NCBI GenBank assembly: GCA_020086605.1
Contig: JACBWW010000017.1
Span: forward strand, 3,652,545 to 3,716,544
DNA from: Lanius collurio
Taxonomy: Eukaryota; Chordata; Aves; Passeriformes; Laniidae
DNA: 64,000 nucleotides
Direction: 5' to 3'
Shown here: positions 13,541-26,965 of the stretch, piece by piece
Layout of the letters: each line of letters begins with the position of its first letter
Position numbering within the stretch: the first letter of the stretch is position 1
Program-made: the position numbers and the translations under genes
Notes under the pieces: model-generated
Told to the model about the DNA's origin: nothing
What the model saw: only the letters and a program-made list of their open reading frames with translations
Database searches by the model: none

Positions 13541-15436
13541 AAAATTATATCCTAACAAACTATAAGTTAACTTCTTTGGGCTATTATATCACCTAGAGAG
13601 AGAAGGAGGAGGGAGAGTTGTCTGCACATCAGGGCAGGATGGCCACAACTCTCCGATGTTCTCTTTAAGAAAGCTCTTAGTGATCCTCAAAATGAAAAAC
13701 CATTTTGGAGAACATTTATCAAACACATTTCCAATTATCTTGTGCTATTCTGGACCTTTATCTCTCCTTTGTTAAATTTCTGTAGGGGAGTCAGACCAAA
13801 TGCACACCTGTGTTCCAGGAGCACTCATCCACTTTCCAGTTGCACAAATGGGATCTGATGCCAGTCAGCTCCTTCTGGGAAGTATGCTATTCCTGCTAAG
13901 CTGTAGTCCTCCATAGCTACACCCTTCCATCTCCTCCAAAACAACATGCTTAAAATTCCTCTGTACTTTTTTCCCCGAATCAATCAATATTATGGGTCAT
14001 CTCAGCCTCTCCAAAGAGCCAGTGCTCCTCACAGACTCTCATAATTAGGGTTTGTTTGGATTTGAGCCTGTCCCTTGTGAGCTCATTTGTGCAGGATACT
14101 GGCTTGGAAATGGGCAATTCCAAAGGCAGTCTGTATATCTCTGGCTCCTGGTTATGATGAAGAACCAGCTTCATGGCATCCTCACAATATTGTCATTATT
14201 TTCTCACAGAAAGGACCTTAATCTTAATTTCCAGCCAAAGAAATAGCAAGGCCTTACTAAACTGTTGTCATTATTTCTTTCATCTTTTAAAATGATTGAT
14301 CTTACAGCCTGGGAAAGAGGGGAATAATATGTTTTAGGCCAGATAGAAAATGGAGCAGGGGCTACATAAACTCTTCCACATTAAAATGACATTGCCTGGA
14401 CCAGAGGCTGTTAAATTGTTCCAGACACAGGCGTGACTTCAGGACCGTGTTCAAAAAACATTACTGAAGTAATAAATTGAGAAATTTGCTTTTTTAAGCA
14501 AAGTTTTTTGCCAAAAAGTCTTTCCTCAAAATTTCCTAACTAGGGAAGTTCCCAAGTGCAAGCAGAGTGCTGAGTGCCAAATCATCTTCACTTGCAACAG
14601 AGCTCAGAACAAGTATGTTGAATAAAACAAACTAATCAATCATGTGTTACCTGCATTTCACTTTAAAAATTACTGTGATTAATGAGGAACTTGTTTGAAA
14701 GAGTTTTTACTATTTTTTGCTGAAATTTTTGTATGTGTGTGTTCCCTCTTCTGACATTTTCTCCTAAAGAAGGTAAATTTCCCTCAGAGACTTTGTGGCA
14801 CTGGTTCTCTTTCTGAGCATAAACATGATTAACTTTTCCATATAAAGTTCTTCAAAAGCTACTAAAAAATACACTGAAATTTTCCACTGTAATTGAGGGA
14901 CTGGCTCCCTTTACTTCAAGAAGAATATTTTACAATGCCAGACTAAATAAGACTGAACCTGATAAAAGCAGTCAAATTTTGGGGTATGGTATAGGCTGTT
15001 GTTCTAAGGTCTGTTTTCATAACTTAATTTTAATTTCAAACACAGAATGACAGGATTGGTATGGAAATTTTTTGAATATGTTTCCACTGTGAACAAAAAT
15101 GCAACAATTTGCACCAAAGACTTCTCTGATATGTCCACCCTCTAAAGAAATATTATAAACTATATATATATGCTTTATTGGGGAAGAATTTGAACCTCCT
15201 TACTTCACTATGCCATAATTTTGGAAAACATTTACTATATAATTAGTATGTTAAGATGTCAGTAATACATAAAAATTGAAGAAATAAAGACAGCTACAAA
15301 AACATGTGGGGAAGGCAGAAATATCTCCTCTTGTTATTTGCATCAAGCCAGCACTGAATATTTTGAAAGACAACAGTCCTAAGGGCATCAACTCACAGTA
15401 CTTTAAGCATTTTTTATGGTTAACTATAAAAAACAA

Positions 15437-15454
15437 TCTATCTATCTATCTATG
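15437..15454. repeat. Tetranucleotide repeat (TCTA)4
   Basis: CTATCTATCTATCTATG is a short tetranucleotide microsatellite. Confidence 0.9.
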
Positions 15455-16494
15455 TAAACCATCTGTCTCAGCACCAGAACTCAATGTCTTCACATCTACT
15501 TGTAATAAAATAAAATCAGACAGCAGCTAAGACAGATTTCTTCTTCCTTAAAAAGAGGGAAAGAAAATAGAGAATAAACTAGAGAATAAATCTGGAAGGG
15601 CAATAAAGAACTGGAAACGTCTTAATATTTAAGAGTTCTTGATGCATAATAAGGAAAAAAAAAGCAAACAGGAGAAAATTTGCAAAACCAAATAAAAGCG
15701 TGTAAAACATACAGGTTAACTAACAAATTTACAAAGAACCATAGATAAGGACATGGAGGAAGAGGGAAAGATTTCTAAGAGGCAGGAAGGTAATTCCTTG
15801 AGTAGCAAACACACAATTTTAATGAGTTGTTTTTAATGACTTGACACAATTAAATGACTTGTTTACTTCAAAATTCACCAAGGAGAAGAGAAGACAGGTG
15901 CCATTAAGAAAATTTCTCCCCAGGAGATAAAGAGCCCTGCTGAGACTCACAGTGAGGCAGAATAAAATATCATACAAATGGGAATAAAGACTTGCCAGAA
16001 CAGATAATCAAGAAATCAGACTGTTAGAAGATGCAACAAAAAGAACCCTCATGGAATTCTAATAAAAGTGCTTAATTAGATGGGAAAGGCTCTTCCATTC
16101 ATCCAAGCTCATCCACTATTAAATATTTAATTCACACACTCACGCATACACATACTTTCCTTGCAGCACTTTTCAATGAACAAAAGTAGAAGGAGGTGAT
16201 GAAAGCAATTTGAACTTATTAATTTCAACTGCAGATGCACATCAATTCATTCAGCTGCTCTCAGAAACATCAGCGTTCACCAACTGTTTTTTCCAAGATG
16301 GATGAATTTCATGTATTTAGAGTATTAAAGCTCAAAAGCAAGGGAATCTAAAACATTGGTCTCTAATTTGGCAATTCTTTTGGATTCAGGCCAACAATAT
16401 GAGCTCAGAGGTCTGCCTGTGTCTGTAACCCCCCCTCAATGTAATATTTGGTGCTGAACCTGAAAAACCTTGCACTTTACTAATACCACCTTGA

Positions 16495-16578
16495 AATCAT
16501 AGAATCATAGAATGGTTTGGGCTGGAGGGCACTTTTAAGACCATCAAGCTCCAGCCTGCCTGCTGTGGACAAAGGCAC
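16495..16578 (-). mobile_element. CR1 3' fragment
   Basis: The element ends in AATCATAGAATCATAGAATG on the plus strand, which is the complement of the CR1 terminal short repeats. GGTTTGGGCTGGAGGGCACT follows, and the match fades within about 85 bp. Confidence 0.85.
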
Positions 16579-19459
16579 AAAATACAACCACTTGTCAGAA
16601 GAGGAGCTACCAACTTCCATTGGTAGTGGTGTAAAACGATGGCACAGAGTTGCCTTTCTAGTCTAAATAAACTGATTTAAAAGTGCATCAGAGACTGGCA
16701 CCCAGCTCTGGGTTGGAGGCTGGAGGAGTGCAAAACATTGATCAAAGCCTCTGCGTTTCCCCGAGTAAGCAAACAGTGGAAATGGACCTTGGACACTGGC
16801 AACATTACTTTTAAGAAAATGACATTATCATGTTTCTCATGTGACCCTTCTAAATCACAGAAGACAGAGGGAATTTTTATTGTATTTTTAAAAAGAACTT
16901 TTGTTCCTGGTGTCATATTTTTTCTCCTAAAGAGACAATGAGAGGCGATAGCACTCAGGTGATAAACGCAGCCACTTAAAGGCAATTTTCTCTTACTCAT
17001 ATAATTTTCTTTTACTCTGTAGAGCTTTCTCAGTCAGCTCTGACCTCGGTGCTATGCAAGGCATGAGGTAAGGCACTGGATTGATCAGGGTTTCATGAGT
17101 ACTTATCTAAAAGAGGGTCATGAAAGAAATGAAAATCTAAAAATTTGAATGCTATAAAGAAGACTAGTCAGAATTGCAGCTAACCAAAAATCAGCTATTA
17201 AAAATATGAGGGGAAAAATGCAGGTTGAAGAGAAAGAACTTGATAAGCACTGAGATGTTTAAGAATGAACTGGGAAGGTCTTGGATAGCCTGGGTTGAAT
17301 GTGGTTCTTCTGAGCAACTCTGCCAATCTACAGGAAAGGATGTTTGTGATGAAACCTGAGCATTTTCCATCCAGCTGACCTTGTCTGACTTTCAAACACT
17401 AATAAAATATGGCAGCATGATGTGATACCCACAAAGAGCAATATGGGGTTATCAGTACATAAAATGAGATACAGAAACGATCTCCTACCACCAGAGACAG
17501 CAGAAGTGCCTTGTTACAATAAGACTTCACTGGCTGTTAGGTCACATTCCTAATTGGGCAAGAGATTGATTCTTGGGCTTGTGCTCTAAAATAATTTAAG
17601 AGTCTGTATTAATTGGTTTCAAACCAAACCAGAATGACTCAATATTCTCAGTTTTCTATTTGAAAACTAAGTTTTTGAGCAAATCTTATTTCTTCTCGTG
17701 TCAACAGGGTAAGGAGATCCTGGATGTTTGTGGAGGCTCTCAGGAGTATGGGAACATTCTCTAAACACCCTCTCCACACACAGACTGTGTCATCATCAGT
17801 TAAAATTAACAAAGCACTTAGTTGTGTCATTATTTCCACTTTTTATCAACAGTGATAGGATGATTTTTAAACACCACCACAGCTGGCCTGGTTTCAGGTA
17901 CAGCTTAGAAGTGGGTGGCAAAACACTCTCCTTATTCAAAAGACAAAACCACCCCTCTAGCTCTGCACCTCTGCCCCATAATAGAGATGGATAAAGCTGA
18001 AGTACCCACACAAGAGGGAATGCTTGCATTTGAAAGGGGGTCTGCCTTCAGGGCTCTGCATATGGAAGGTCCTTTCATTCCTCTTATCTCCTTCTCAAGT
18101 GTGACAGGGAAAAGCAACCTTTTCTATTGCTGTCTAATCTCAGATTTCTTGTGGAACATTCAGTAAATGTTGGGGTAAGGGGTGAAGAGGCACCATGGCT
18201 GGAGTGACACAGTCTGGGCTATCACTCGGGTATTTCATCACCTTTGCCATTAAGAGACTTTCTCAGTGGTTACTGTGCCAAGGAAAATTCTGGCTGTAGC
18301 ATCCATTCTCCACCTAGAGGTCCTCTCTTGCTTTCCAAAATATCCCCATGCCCTTCTTCCCCGTATGTTTTGAGCTCCCTAGAGGTTCAGGATGCCCATT
18401 TTTGGATAACAAGGCTTTATCAGGCTACTAAATTTGGTTAGTGACAACCTGTGGAGGGGCCACAGCACCAAGTAGCAAGGATACCAGAGAGCCCCAGGAC
18501 ACAGATGGGGTGCATGAAAGCTGTGGCATGGACTGATAGAGCATGGACTGCTACATATTTCTCAGAGGTGGGGCACTGTACAGCCCTCAGTGCCTGGCAC
18601 AGGTTCCTATATAGCCCTCACTACGGGACTGAGCCCAGGACTCATTAAATCCCACAACAGTGAGAAAATGCCCATAATCTTGCAGGTTTGGGGCCTCAAA
18701 ATGGACTTTTTTTCAGGTGTCCACAAATGAAACAAGTTTGTTTTTTGTAGAATGCCCATTCTTTGTGCTGTGTAATCAAACAGCAGTGCACTGAGAGTTT
18801 AGTGGGCTGGAAGAGCTTATCACCCAGCCACAGCAAGGAATGATCAAGGCTCACCCTACAGGGTGACTCCACTGACCCACAGAAGTGGAGCAAAACCAGC
18901 TCCTCAGGGAAACCTGCGTTTCTTGTTCCTGTCCTATTGGTAACCTCATCCAGGACCTGGAACATTCAGGCAAAAATGCAAACAAAAATTCCTGATTCCC
19001 ACTATGACAATCCCCCTATGATTTCATTCCTAGGAAGGAGATGAGTGGAAGCAGCATTTGTACAGGCTGTGGTTAGTCGGTGCTGTGCACCATCATTTTA
19101 TAAATTCTCTTTCATCCACATTTATTTCCCTTTTCTGTCAAAACTCTCTACTAACTCAACCTTGTTGGTATGGAAAAGGAGGAATGCCCATGCCAAGGAG
19201 CTGATTTTTGGTGGGGGCAGTGCCAGGAAGCACGTGTACCCACTGGCAGTGACTGAGGTTTGGGAGGCTGACCCCAGCCTGGGGTCCAGAGGAGGTTCAT
19301 TCATCCTGAAGCACAAAAACATTTTCAAATGCAGACATGTTTCTCACCAGTGAAGCACATTTTATTTGGGATGCAGACTTTAATAGGAACCCTACCTCCA
19401 TTTCAGGGGGTGTTGTCTCAGAAAAACACAATGGGAGACTTTGCTTCAAACCTTTCTTC

Positions 19460-19479
19460 TTTTTTTTTTTTTTTTTTTT
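19460..19479. repeat. Homopolymer T20
   Basis: This is an unbroken run of 20 T, within a C/T-rich stretch. Confidence 0.95.
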
Positions 19480-20704
19480 CTGATGAGCCATAAGCTACTG
19501 ACCTTTTCTGTAACATACAGAAGTTGGTAGCTGGGATTTTCTTTGCTGAAGTGCTACCATTTGTGTCTAACTATTAATTACCCAAGTTCTTTTTTTTTTT
19601 TCAGTCATTACTATAATTCTTAATATCAAATCATCCCCTCAGGGGACCATTCATTATTATTATAGCTATACATGGTTTCTAAGGTGTCCACCCACATCAC
19701 AACTGATTATGGAAGAAAGAAGCATGTGGTAGGAATCACTTTGCCTACACAATAAAGGAACATTTCACATTAACAATAATAAAAAAAAATGCTGTGCAGT
19801 GACCAACATGGGTGAGCAACTGGCAAATCCCCAGGGGAAATGATGTGGTGTTGAGCAGCTGAAGTGGATTTCCTCCCACCAGCACAGCCAGGAGCCCTGC
19901 CTGAACTGCCTTCCAGGCTGAGCTGCTTCCAACCTGCCACAGCTTGGAAGTGAGTGATGCTTCAATAGTGGCTTTGCTTAATGAAATGCTGGTTCTTTCT
20001 TTTCAAAACGGCTCAAAATGTATTCATAAGCAATAAGCTGGAATGTGATTTAACCACTGTTTCAGTGATTTACAGAGTGTTTAATTCAGAAGATTATAGG
20101 AAGCAAAAAGCCAAACAGTTCCATCAGGGCTTGAGCCAAATGCCAGCAAACTCAGATGAAAAATTCCTGTCCGCATCAGAGGATGTAAGGTCAGGCTCCA
20201 TGATCAAGCTACCAAATGTAACCATTCCAAGGGCCAGTTTTCTGTTGTCAAAATGCAACTGAAAAAGCTTCTGATATCATGAGGATGTTCTTATTTATAG
20301 TCTGGCATAAAAGCCACCACACTGTGCAGAAGTGCCTTAATTAACTATACAAACTATCTCAAAATGTGATAAAATCTATAGAATGATAATTGTTAAGAGA
20401 GGGAGGAGAGAAGGAGTAGAAATAGCAGGTTCTTCATGAATTGGAGAATACATTTTTTAGTTACTTAACATTTTCATATGGTTTTACATACCTTTTCATA
20501 AAGATTTTATTTCAACCTCTGCAGATCATTCTTGGGGGAAAATATTCATCTGCTCTAAGTAAAATTTAATTAGCTGAAAATGGTCTTTATTAAATACTGT
20601 ATTTTTTCCTCTTAAAATAAAGTGTGGGAACTAATACAAGTTTATAAATGTTAGACTGAAATTGTGCAGCAGTCTGTACAATAAGTATTGTATTTTGCCT
20701 CCAT

Positions 20705-20795
20705 TGGGTAGGTACAATCCCTCTTCTTGCTTTGCAGATGGGGATACTGAGGCACAGGATTTTTTAGTGCTACAGAGATGATGTGTAACAGGTCA
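20705..20795 (+). mobile_element. Ancient MIR-like SINE remnant
   Basis: CAGATGGGGATACTGAGGCA followed by CAGGATTTTT matches the well-known MIR phrase (cagatgaggaaactgaggcacag). The flanks then decay. Confidence 0.6.
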
Positions 20796-22269
20796 GATCA
20801 AAATGAAACAGAGTAGTCTTGGTCAAATGGGCAGGTGTTTGAAGTAGATTCAGTTCCCAAAATTCTTTTATCCATGATTTTACATAATGAAACACAATTT
20901 CCTTTTGCTGTGAACATGCAAATAGGAACACGTGCAAGGATAAACTTCCTGTCTTTCAAAATATACTACAGGATATGTACAAAACTGATTAAGTTTTCTC
21001 TAATTAACTTTAAAGTCCATTTCTTTTCTGCCAGTGGCTTGTGAAGAAAAAAGGAAGAATAGTGAGAGCTCTGTAGAGAGATCTATAGATATCACTTTGA
21101 AAATTTACCCAAAGCGAAGCAGCAGCCCAGTTCCTCTCCCTGTTACCACTTCTGTGGATCTCCAGCATGTTTTGTGCACTCACTCCACTCCTGGGACTTC
21201 CCTTGAAGTTACTGGGGCTCAGCATGGGGCACTCATGCAGGATTTTACTGACCCTGGCAGTGCAGGCAGGAAGGGCTGATCTCAGCTCTGTGCTTAACAC
21301 GTTCCTCTGAGCCCAACACAGGAATCTGGTAAGAAATATGGACTCTGCTAAGGAGTAACTGTGCATAATTCCTTCCTTCTCAAATGCAAAGTCAGTGAGG
21401 AGTGGCAATAACTGCTGATTTTCTCCCTGATCCTGGTTAGAACATTTGGAAGCTCCCACTGACATGTCCCAGCTGGATGTGCTAAAAGCTCCTGCTGGGG
21501 GTCAGCAATAACCCCTGACACTTGGCTGTGTCCAGAGGGAAAGGGTTCATGAAGAACTGGGTGAGTGCTAGGAGCTCTGAAAAAAATGTGTTTTATGCTA
21601 GGCTTTATTTTGGGGAATGCAAATATAACTGAGAAAAAGTGTAGCATTTCTGCTGGCCACAGCAAAAGATTAAATACACAAGTACCCCCTTGGATATGCA
21701 TCCAAAATTAGCTTTTGCTCAGAACCTGCAGTGGGATCATACCAGTGGGCCAGCAGCTTGCACTGGTGTGAAAACACTTTAATTCTGGTGAGGGAAGTCT
21801 TGCAGCTGGGTTAGGGAAACACTCTGGTCAATCCCAGCCTCACCATAAAACCCTCCAAGAAAAGAAGTTCTTCCCCTTATTTCAGTGAAGGATGTGAATG
21901 ACTAAGATAATTCCTATTGGACTCAGTAAGAGCAACATTATTAAACTCACAAAAGAATAAAATACTTTTCAGTGCCTGTTTTTCAGGTTGTTGCCTGAAC
22001 TGCTAAATTTTTATTTTCCAAAATTAGGAAAAATAATATTAGGAAATAACTGTATATCGTATTGGAGTTCCACATTCCCCAGCACCTTCAGGAGAGCTCC
22101 CTGTTCCACATCTGGACCTGCAGATGCTACCACAGTACCTATAAATGACAAGTAGTTGGCAACTGCAATGCAGCAAGTGCAACTTCGGGGTTATGAGAAG
22201 AGCCTTGCAAAAATATTTATAAACGGAGACAGCTGCAAGCAGTTATCAGGAGATATCTCTGAAAGCAGC

Positions 22270-22560
22270 AGCGTTCAGAGGGGAGCAGATGGGACAGGAG
22301 GGAGATGCTCACCCAGGGAACACGGGGCTGGTTCCACTAGATGGCACCCGGCGCCAGCATCGCGTTTTTGGGTGAGCAGCAGGAGGAGAGAAGAGGTGCC
22401 ATGGAGGAAAGCTGAAGGGAACACAACCCCCGACACACCTCCGCTCAGGAAAAGCCAACTGCGCATCTCAGCCGGCTCCCCCGGGAAAACATAAACCACG
22501 GGCCACGGAAAGCAGGAGGCAAATGAGTCAAACCAGCGGGGATTTCGACTCTGAAATTAC
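22270..22560. promoter_or_regulatory. CpG-rich patch within an intron
   Basis: I count roughly 16 CpG in under 300 bp, including CACCCGGCGCCAGCATCGCG, while the surrounding kilobases have very few. It is too small for a classical CpG island. It could be an intronic regulatory element, an alternative or antisense start, or a decayed insertion. Confidence 0.45.
22334..22348 (+). promoter_or_regulatory. Candidate CTCF site, matches the consensus at every position
   Basis: CCACTAGATGGCACC fits the CTCF core consensus CCASYAGRKGGCRSY at all 15 positions. It sits inside a CpG-rich patch (about 22270-22560) in an otherwise CpG-poor intron. Occupancy cannot be judged from sequence alone. Confidence 0.6.
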
Positions 22561-24464
22561 CAAGAGGCTGTGAGAAAGCTGAAGTAACAAGAAGGGAAGT
22601 ATCAAATCTGCGTGATCTCTTTCTTCTGCCTTGGGCTTATTTTAATTTTTAAATCAGATCCTTTGAGTCTATTTCATTAACATCTTTTGGTTGTCCTGTA
22701 GAGACCCAGTGTGGGCAGTTTACTTTGACAACAGCTCTTGTGGAAAAATGTTGCAGTCCTGTATAAAATACCATTTGGGTATTTTATATACATACATGCT
22801 GAGGACATCCCCAAATTGATTTGTCAGACTTATTGAGAGCTTGATATAAAATCTGAAAAACATTGGTATGAGCTCCTTTTGACTGCAGACACAGCCTGAA
22901 TCTGGAGAGCTTGCAGAATGTGGCAAAAATAATTAGAAAATTCCCTTTAAAAAACAATTTATGCTGGCAGATTAATAGCATGTTATTTAAAAAGTAATGC
23001 CAGAGATTAGGTTAATTGGCTTCCTTATTAGTTAGCCTCAGCAGGGGAGTAGCAAGGGCATGAGGGGGTGCAAATCCTAAATTGCCTGGCCCTCCTGATG
23101 AGGCAGATCATAGCTGGGTATGGGGTCAGGATAGAGAGGGGGAGCTCAGGGAAAGTGACTCTGTCACAGCCTGTTTTCAGGGATGACTGTGCCAGGCAGG
23201 AGGATACTGTGGAGGGGAGTGAGTTTGCTCCCCAACAGTCACTGCCTCGGCTGCTGAGCTGGAGAGATGCTGAGGGCCACAGGCACACACCCACAGGGGG
23301 TAAAGCTGTGCCTGCTGGCACAAGAGGAAAAACAGAAATCAGTTTGTAAAAGGGGCAAAGGGGTTGTTGCTCAGAGCAGAATTTTGTCACTCCTGTTACT
23401 GACAGGTGGAGGACAAGCATGGCTGCTTGTGGATTGCAAATTTCATTGTCCCCAAAGAACCTGGAATGTCAAACTGAGCTGAATCTTGTGCTGTGTTGGT
23501 GTGCTGTGTCCTGCCCTCAACAACCTTCATCCACAGATATCCATCAGAGCAATATTCCTGTGTTAAATATGAAATAGGTGATGAGAAGATTTTTACCCCT
23601 TCATCCAACAAAGGCTCTACTTTCAGCTGATGTATTTCAGCACCTGTTACCTCATGTTCACCTGCTAGACCTGTCCTCTCTTCATGCACCACCCTAGAAT
23701 ACACACAGAGCTCCCCAGGAGTGCCCATGTTCCAGGGAAATGGCAGTGTGCTGCCCTTTGCCCCACTCACCTGTGCCAGGATCACCTGAAAGATCAATGA
23801 AATTGTCACTGCACAGGATGGTTTACAATGCCTGTGTACATATCTAAAGCCTAAACTTTGCAAACCACACCTGTACCAACACAAGATTCAGGGATCTTTC
23901 CAGCCCTTCTTCTGCTCGTGGTCTCCTGATCCAGCACCACAGCACGCTGTGAGGACATCAATGCCTGACACACCTGTGCACCTTCTGGGGTGCTCTCACT
24001 TTCCAGATCTCCCCCTCGTGCTGGAAACTTCCCTGACATATCCAACCCTTCAGTTCCCTGTGCCACTGCCCAACCAAACACAGAGAGCAAGGGGAACCAT
24101 AGCTGAGTGCACAACAGAGCTGAAGATGGGGGAAAAAGGAGCTGGTTGTCAGGGACAAAGATCATGCAGTAGTAGAAAACTGCTTAGACCACTGCATTGT
24201 TATTGTTTAGCATTTCTAATACATGTTATGCATGGTACTTCTATTTTTTGCACCTTTGTTTTGTCTGGAATAGAACTGCACTGTCAGTCAAGCCTTTTTT
24301 GCTCTTAGCCAGGTTTGCTGCAGACACAAAGCTTGTGTGCTCATGCTGTGTCTTCATCCTGTTGCTGAACACTTTCAGCCCACAAGCTACTACTCAGATA
24401 CATTGCCAGAAAGATGGAGTTTTCAAAATCTAAGCATATTGAGTCAATTCCCAGATAAACCCCA

Positions 24465-24560
24465 GCCCAACCAACCAACCCAAACCAAAACATAACCAAA
24501 CAAAACAAACCAAAACAAATAAAAACAAAAAACCAAACAAACACAAAACACATCATCCCA
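24465..24560. repeat. CA-rich low-complexity tract
   Basis: Imperfect CCAA and CAAAA repeats, for example CCAACCAACCAACCCAAACC. This tract is roughly complementary to the GT-rich tract at 24915-25018. Confidence 0.85.
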
Positions 24561-24914
24561 AAAGAACACCCTCCCCCCCCACCCAAAAAAAAGGAAAGTA
24601 AAAAACAAAGAGCAGATTGCATCAGGGAAGGGAAAAGACTGAAAAATCTGGAGTGTGTCACATGGGTACTGCAGCTTTAACAGGGTTGATGGTGAGAAAT
24701 CTCCTAATTTCCATGTTTCAACCATACATGAAAACAATTTAACATCAAGCTCATGATTTTTTGCAGTGAGCAGATCATAAGATGGAAGCTGGAACAAAGC
24801 AGGCTGCACAAGCTCCAGGGCTCAACGATTTTAAATCATGTATATCTCTAGTACACACTTTTTTGTACAAAGTATTGTTTGTCTGTCACTAAGTAAAAGA
24901 CAAAGAAGTTATTT

Positions 24915-25018
24915 TGGCTTTGTTGTTGTTGTTTGAGGATTTTGTTGGGTTGCAGGTTTTTTGTGGGTTGGTTTGTTTGTTTTCTCCTGTTCCTTTCTTT
25001 GTTTGTGTGTGTGTATAT
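24915..25018. repeat. GT-rich low-complexity tract
   Basis: Imperfect GTT and GTTT repeats ending in TGTGTGTGTG, for example GGGTTGGTTTGTTTGTTTTC. Confidence 0.85.
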
Positions 25019-25494
25019 GTGGACTAGTATGCTGAGACAAATCCTTGAGGAACACCTGAATGCAGACGGGATTTTTGTGCAGAAGAAATGCTGAGAGATG
25101 TGTTTATATCTTTATTTCTCCACTGTTAAACCCACTAGTTACTGTACCAAAAATAAAAAAAAAAAAGGATTGGAAAGAGGGCAGGGGACTAAAAAATGTA
25201 GGTGTTGCAATGTCTGACTTCTAGGCCTTTTGCCCTTAATATATCATACCCCTGTTGAAAAATTAGTTCCCCTGAGGACTGCCCAGCAGGAAGGCTGCTG
25301 ATCCACGGTGCACAGAACAGTGGGAGCTGTCTGCAGGAAGCAGCAGGAAACACTGAGCACACAGGCATGGCCAGGACCCTGCCTTCTCCCAGGGCAAGCC
25401 CCTGGAGGCTGAAATCCACAGGTCTTTAGGACATGTTCCAGTGTTTTCCCAAGTCCCAACCCATTTCATACCCTGGTATTGGTGAGAGAAAGGA

Positions 25495-25680
25495 GATAGC
25501 AACTGAAAGGGGAGGTTCACACTGGATTCAAGGAGAAACTTTCTGCCCGTGAGGGAAGTCATGCAGTGTGACAGGTGAGGCTGTGCAATCCCCATCCCTG
25601 CAGGTTTTCAAAATCCAGCTTGGTAAAACTCTGAGTAAGTTGGTTTGAGCAGGAGGTTGGACTGAGTTACTTGGTGATAA
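25495..25680 (+). mobile_element. CR1 3' fragment, diverged
   Basis: The plus strand has the order typical of CR1 3' regions: AAGGAGAAACTTTCTGCCCG, then CCCCATCCCTGCAGGTTTTC, then GGAGGTTGGACTGAGTTACT. The terminal short repeats are missing and divergence is high. Confidence 0.65.
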
Positions 25681-26296
25681 TATGAACACCCTACATACAA
25701 ACCAGAAAAAGTTTTTTTAAATCTTGCATGTTTTGCCAGCTACTGCAAAGATCCAAAACATCTTCTATCTGTTTAGCCATAATGTATAATAATGGCAACC
25801 AGAAGAATCTTGGCAAGTATTTAAATGAGTCACATACAATGATGGACAGAAATGGCAAAGCACAACTGTATTGTCCCTTTTACCCATTTCTGCAGAGTTA
25901 TCACCACTAAGATACTTAAAACACATAACCTGACATGCAGATTCCTGGCTTTTAGCTTCATATTTAATGACAATTAATTGTGGAATTTTGCTGTGGAAGT
26001 TATGCATTTCTACGGGTGCTGTGGAAATGTCACCCTGAAATGCTCTGTTCTAATATATGTCTACATGTGACTCTGGTGTGGTGGCATCCCATTCCTGACA
26101 AGCTGGGCCACTGCTTCAATTGCATATAGAAAAAGGAAGTATAATTTAGGGAAAAGAAGGTAGAAATTAAGAGCTGAACTCTAAAGAAGCAAGGCAGGTG
26201 AGATGAGTGGTTGGGTGATGGAGTTGGAACCACAGGCACCATGAAGACAAAGTATAAAAAAAGGGTTTAAAAAAACTGCACTTAATCAAAGCTAAA

Positions 26297-26705
26297 GAAT
26301 CAAAGAATCATAGAATGATAGAATGGTTTGGGTTGGAAGGGACCTTAAAGACCATCCAGTTCCAACCCCCGTGCCCTGGGCAGGAACATCTTCCACCAGA
26401 CCAGGTTGCTCAAACCTCCACCCAACCTTACTTTGAGCACTCTCAGGGGTGGGGCAGCCACGACTCCCCTGGGCATCCCGTGCCAGGCTTCACTACACTC
26501 AGAGGAAAAAAAATATTCCCAATATTTAATCCAAACCTGCCCTTTTTGCAATTGAAACCTTGTCCTATCACTCCATGCCCTTGTAGAAAGCCCCTCTCCA
26601 GCTCACTTTCAGGCCCCCTTCAGGCTCTGAGGGGCTGCAGTAAAGTCTCTCCAGAGCCTTCTCCTCTCCACTGCTCTGGTGAGTGGCCAACCATGGCTCT
26701 CAGCC
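26297..26705 (-). mobile_element. CR1 3' fragment, about 400 bp
   Basis: This is the longest well-preserved CR1 piece in the window. The plus strand reads GAATCATAGAATGATAGAAT, then GGTTTGGGTTGGAAGGGACC, and continues through CACCAGACCAGGTTGCTC, CTTGTCCTATCACTCCATGC and TCCAGAGCCTTCTCCTCTCC. It is 5'-truncated, as is usual for CR1, and lies about 260 bp from the 53-nt DPP6 exon. Confidence 0.93.
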
Positions 26706-26965
26706 AGACACCACCACATCTATTCTAGACAAAAACCCTGACATCTGGAATATGAAATTCATGCAGTCAGACTCTCTGGGGAAGCTGAGTACTTCTGTTT
26801 CCAGACTTGGTAATCTTTTGCAGAGCACACAGCTCAGTGGATGCTGCAGCTGAAAGCCAGGCCATTGTAAAGGGCTGTCACAGGAAACCATTTGTCACAA
26901 TACACATTGTTTAGCAGGATCCTTAATGGCTGAGTTTTAAATGAAGACATTGAAAAATTGCTTAC

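Larger units (their letters stand above)
10581..26965 (-). other. DPP6: DPP6 intron between the 53-nt and 82-nt exons
   Basis: This 16.4 kb intron contains CR1 fragments (13386-13540, 16495-16578, 25495-25680, 26297-26705), MIR-like remnants (11384-11462, 20705-20795), homopolymer runs (A29 at 12751, T20 at 19460), a CpG-rich patch at 22270-22560 and complementary CA-rich and GT-rich tracts at 24465-24560 and 24915-25018. The stretches 11470-12750, 14000-16490, 16580-19450 and 22600-24460 show nothing I can identify beyond ordinary intronic DNA. Confidence 0.85.

Noticed and set aside
23396..23884. 162-codon minus-strand frame
   Set aside because: No domain, no exon-like splice signals and no relation to DPP6.
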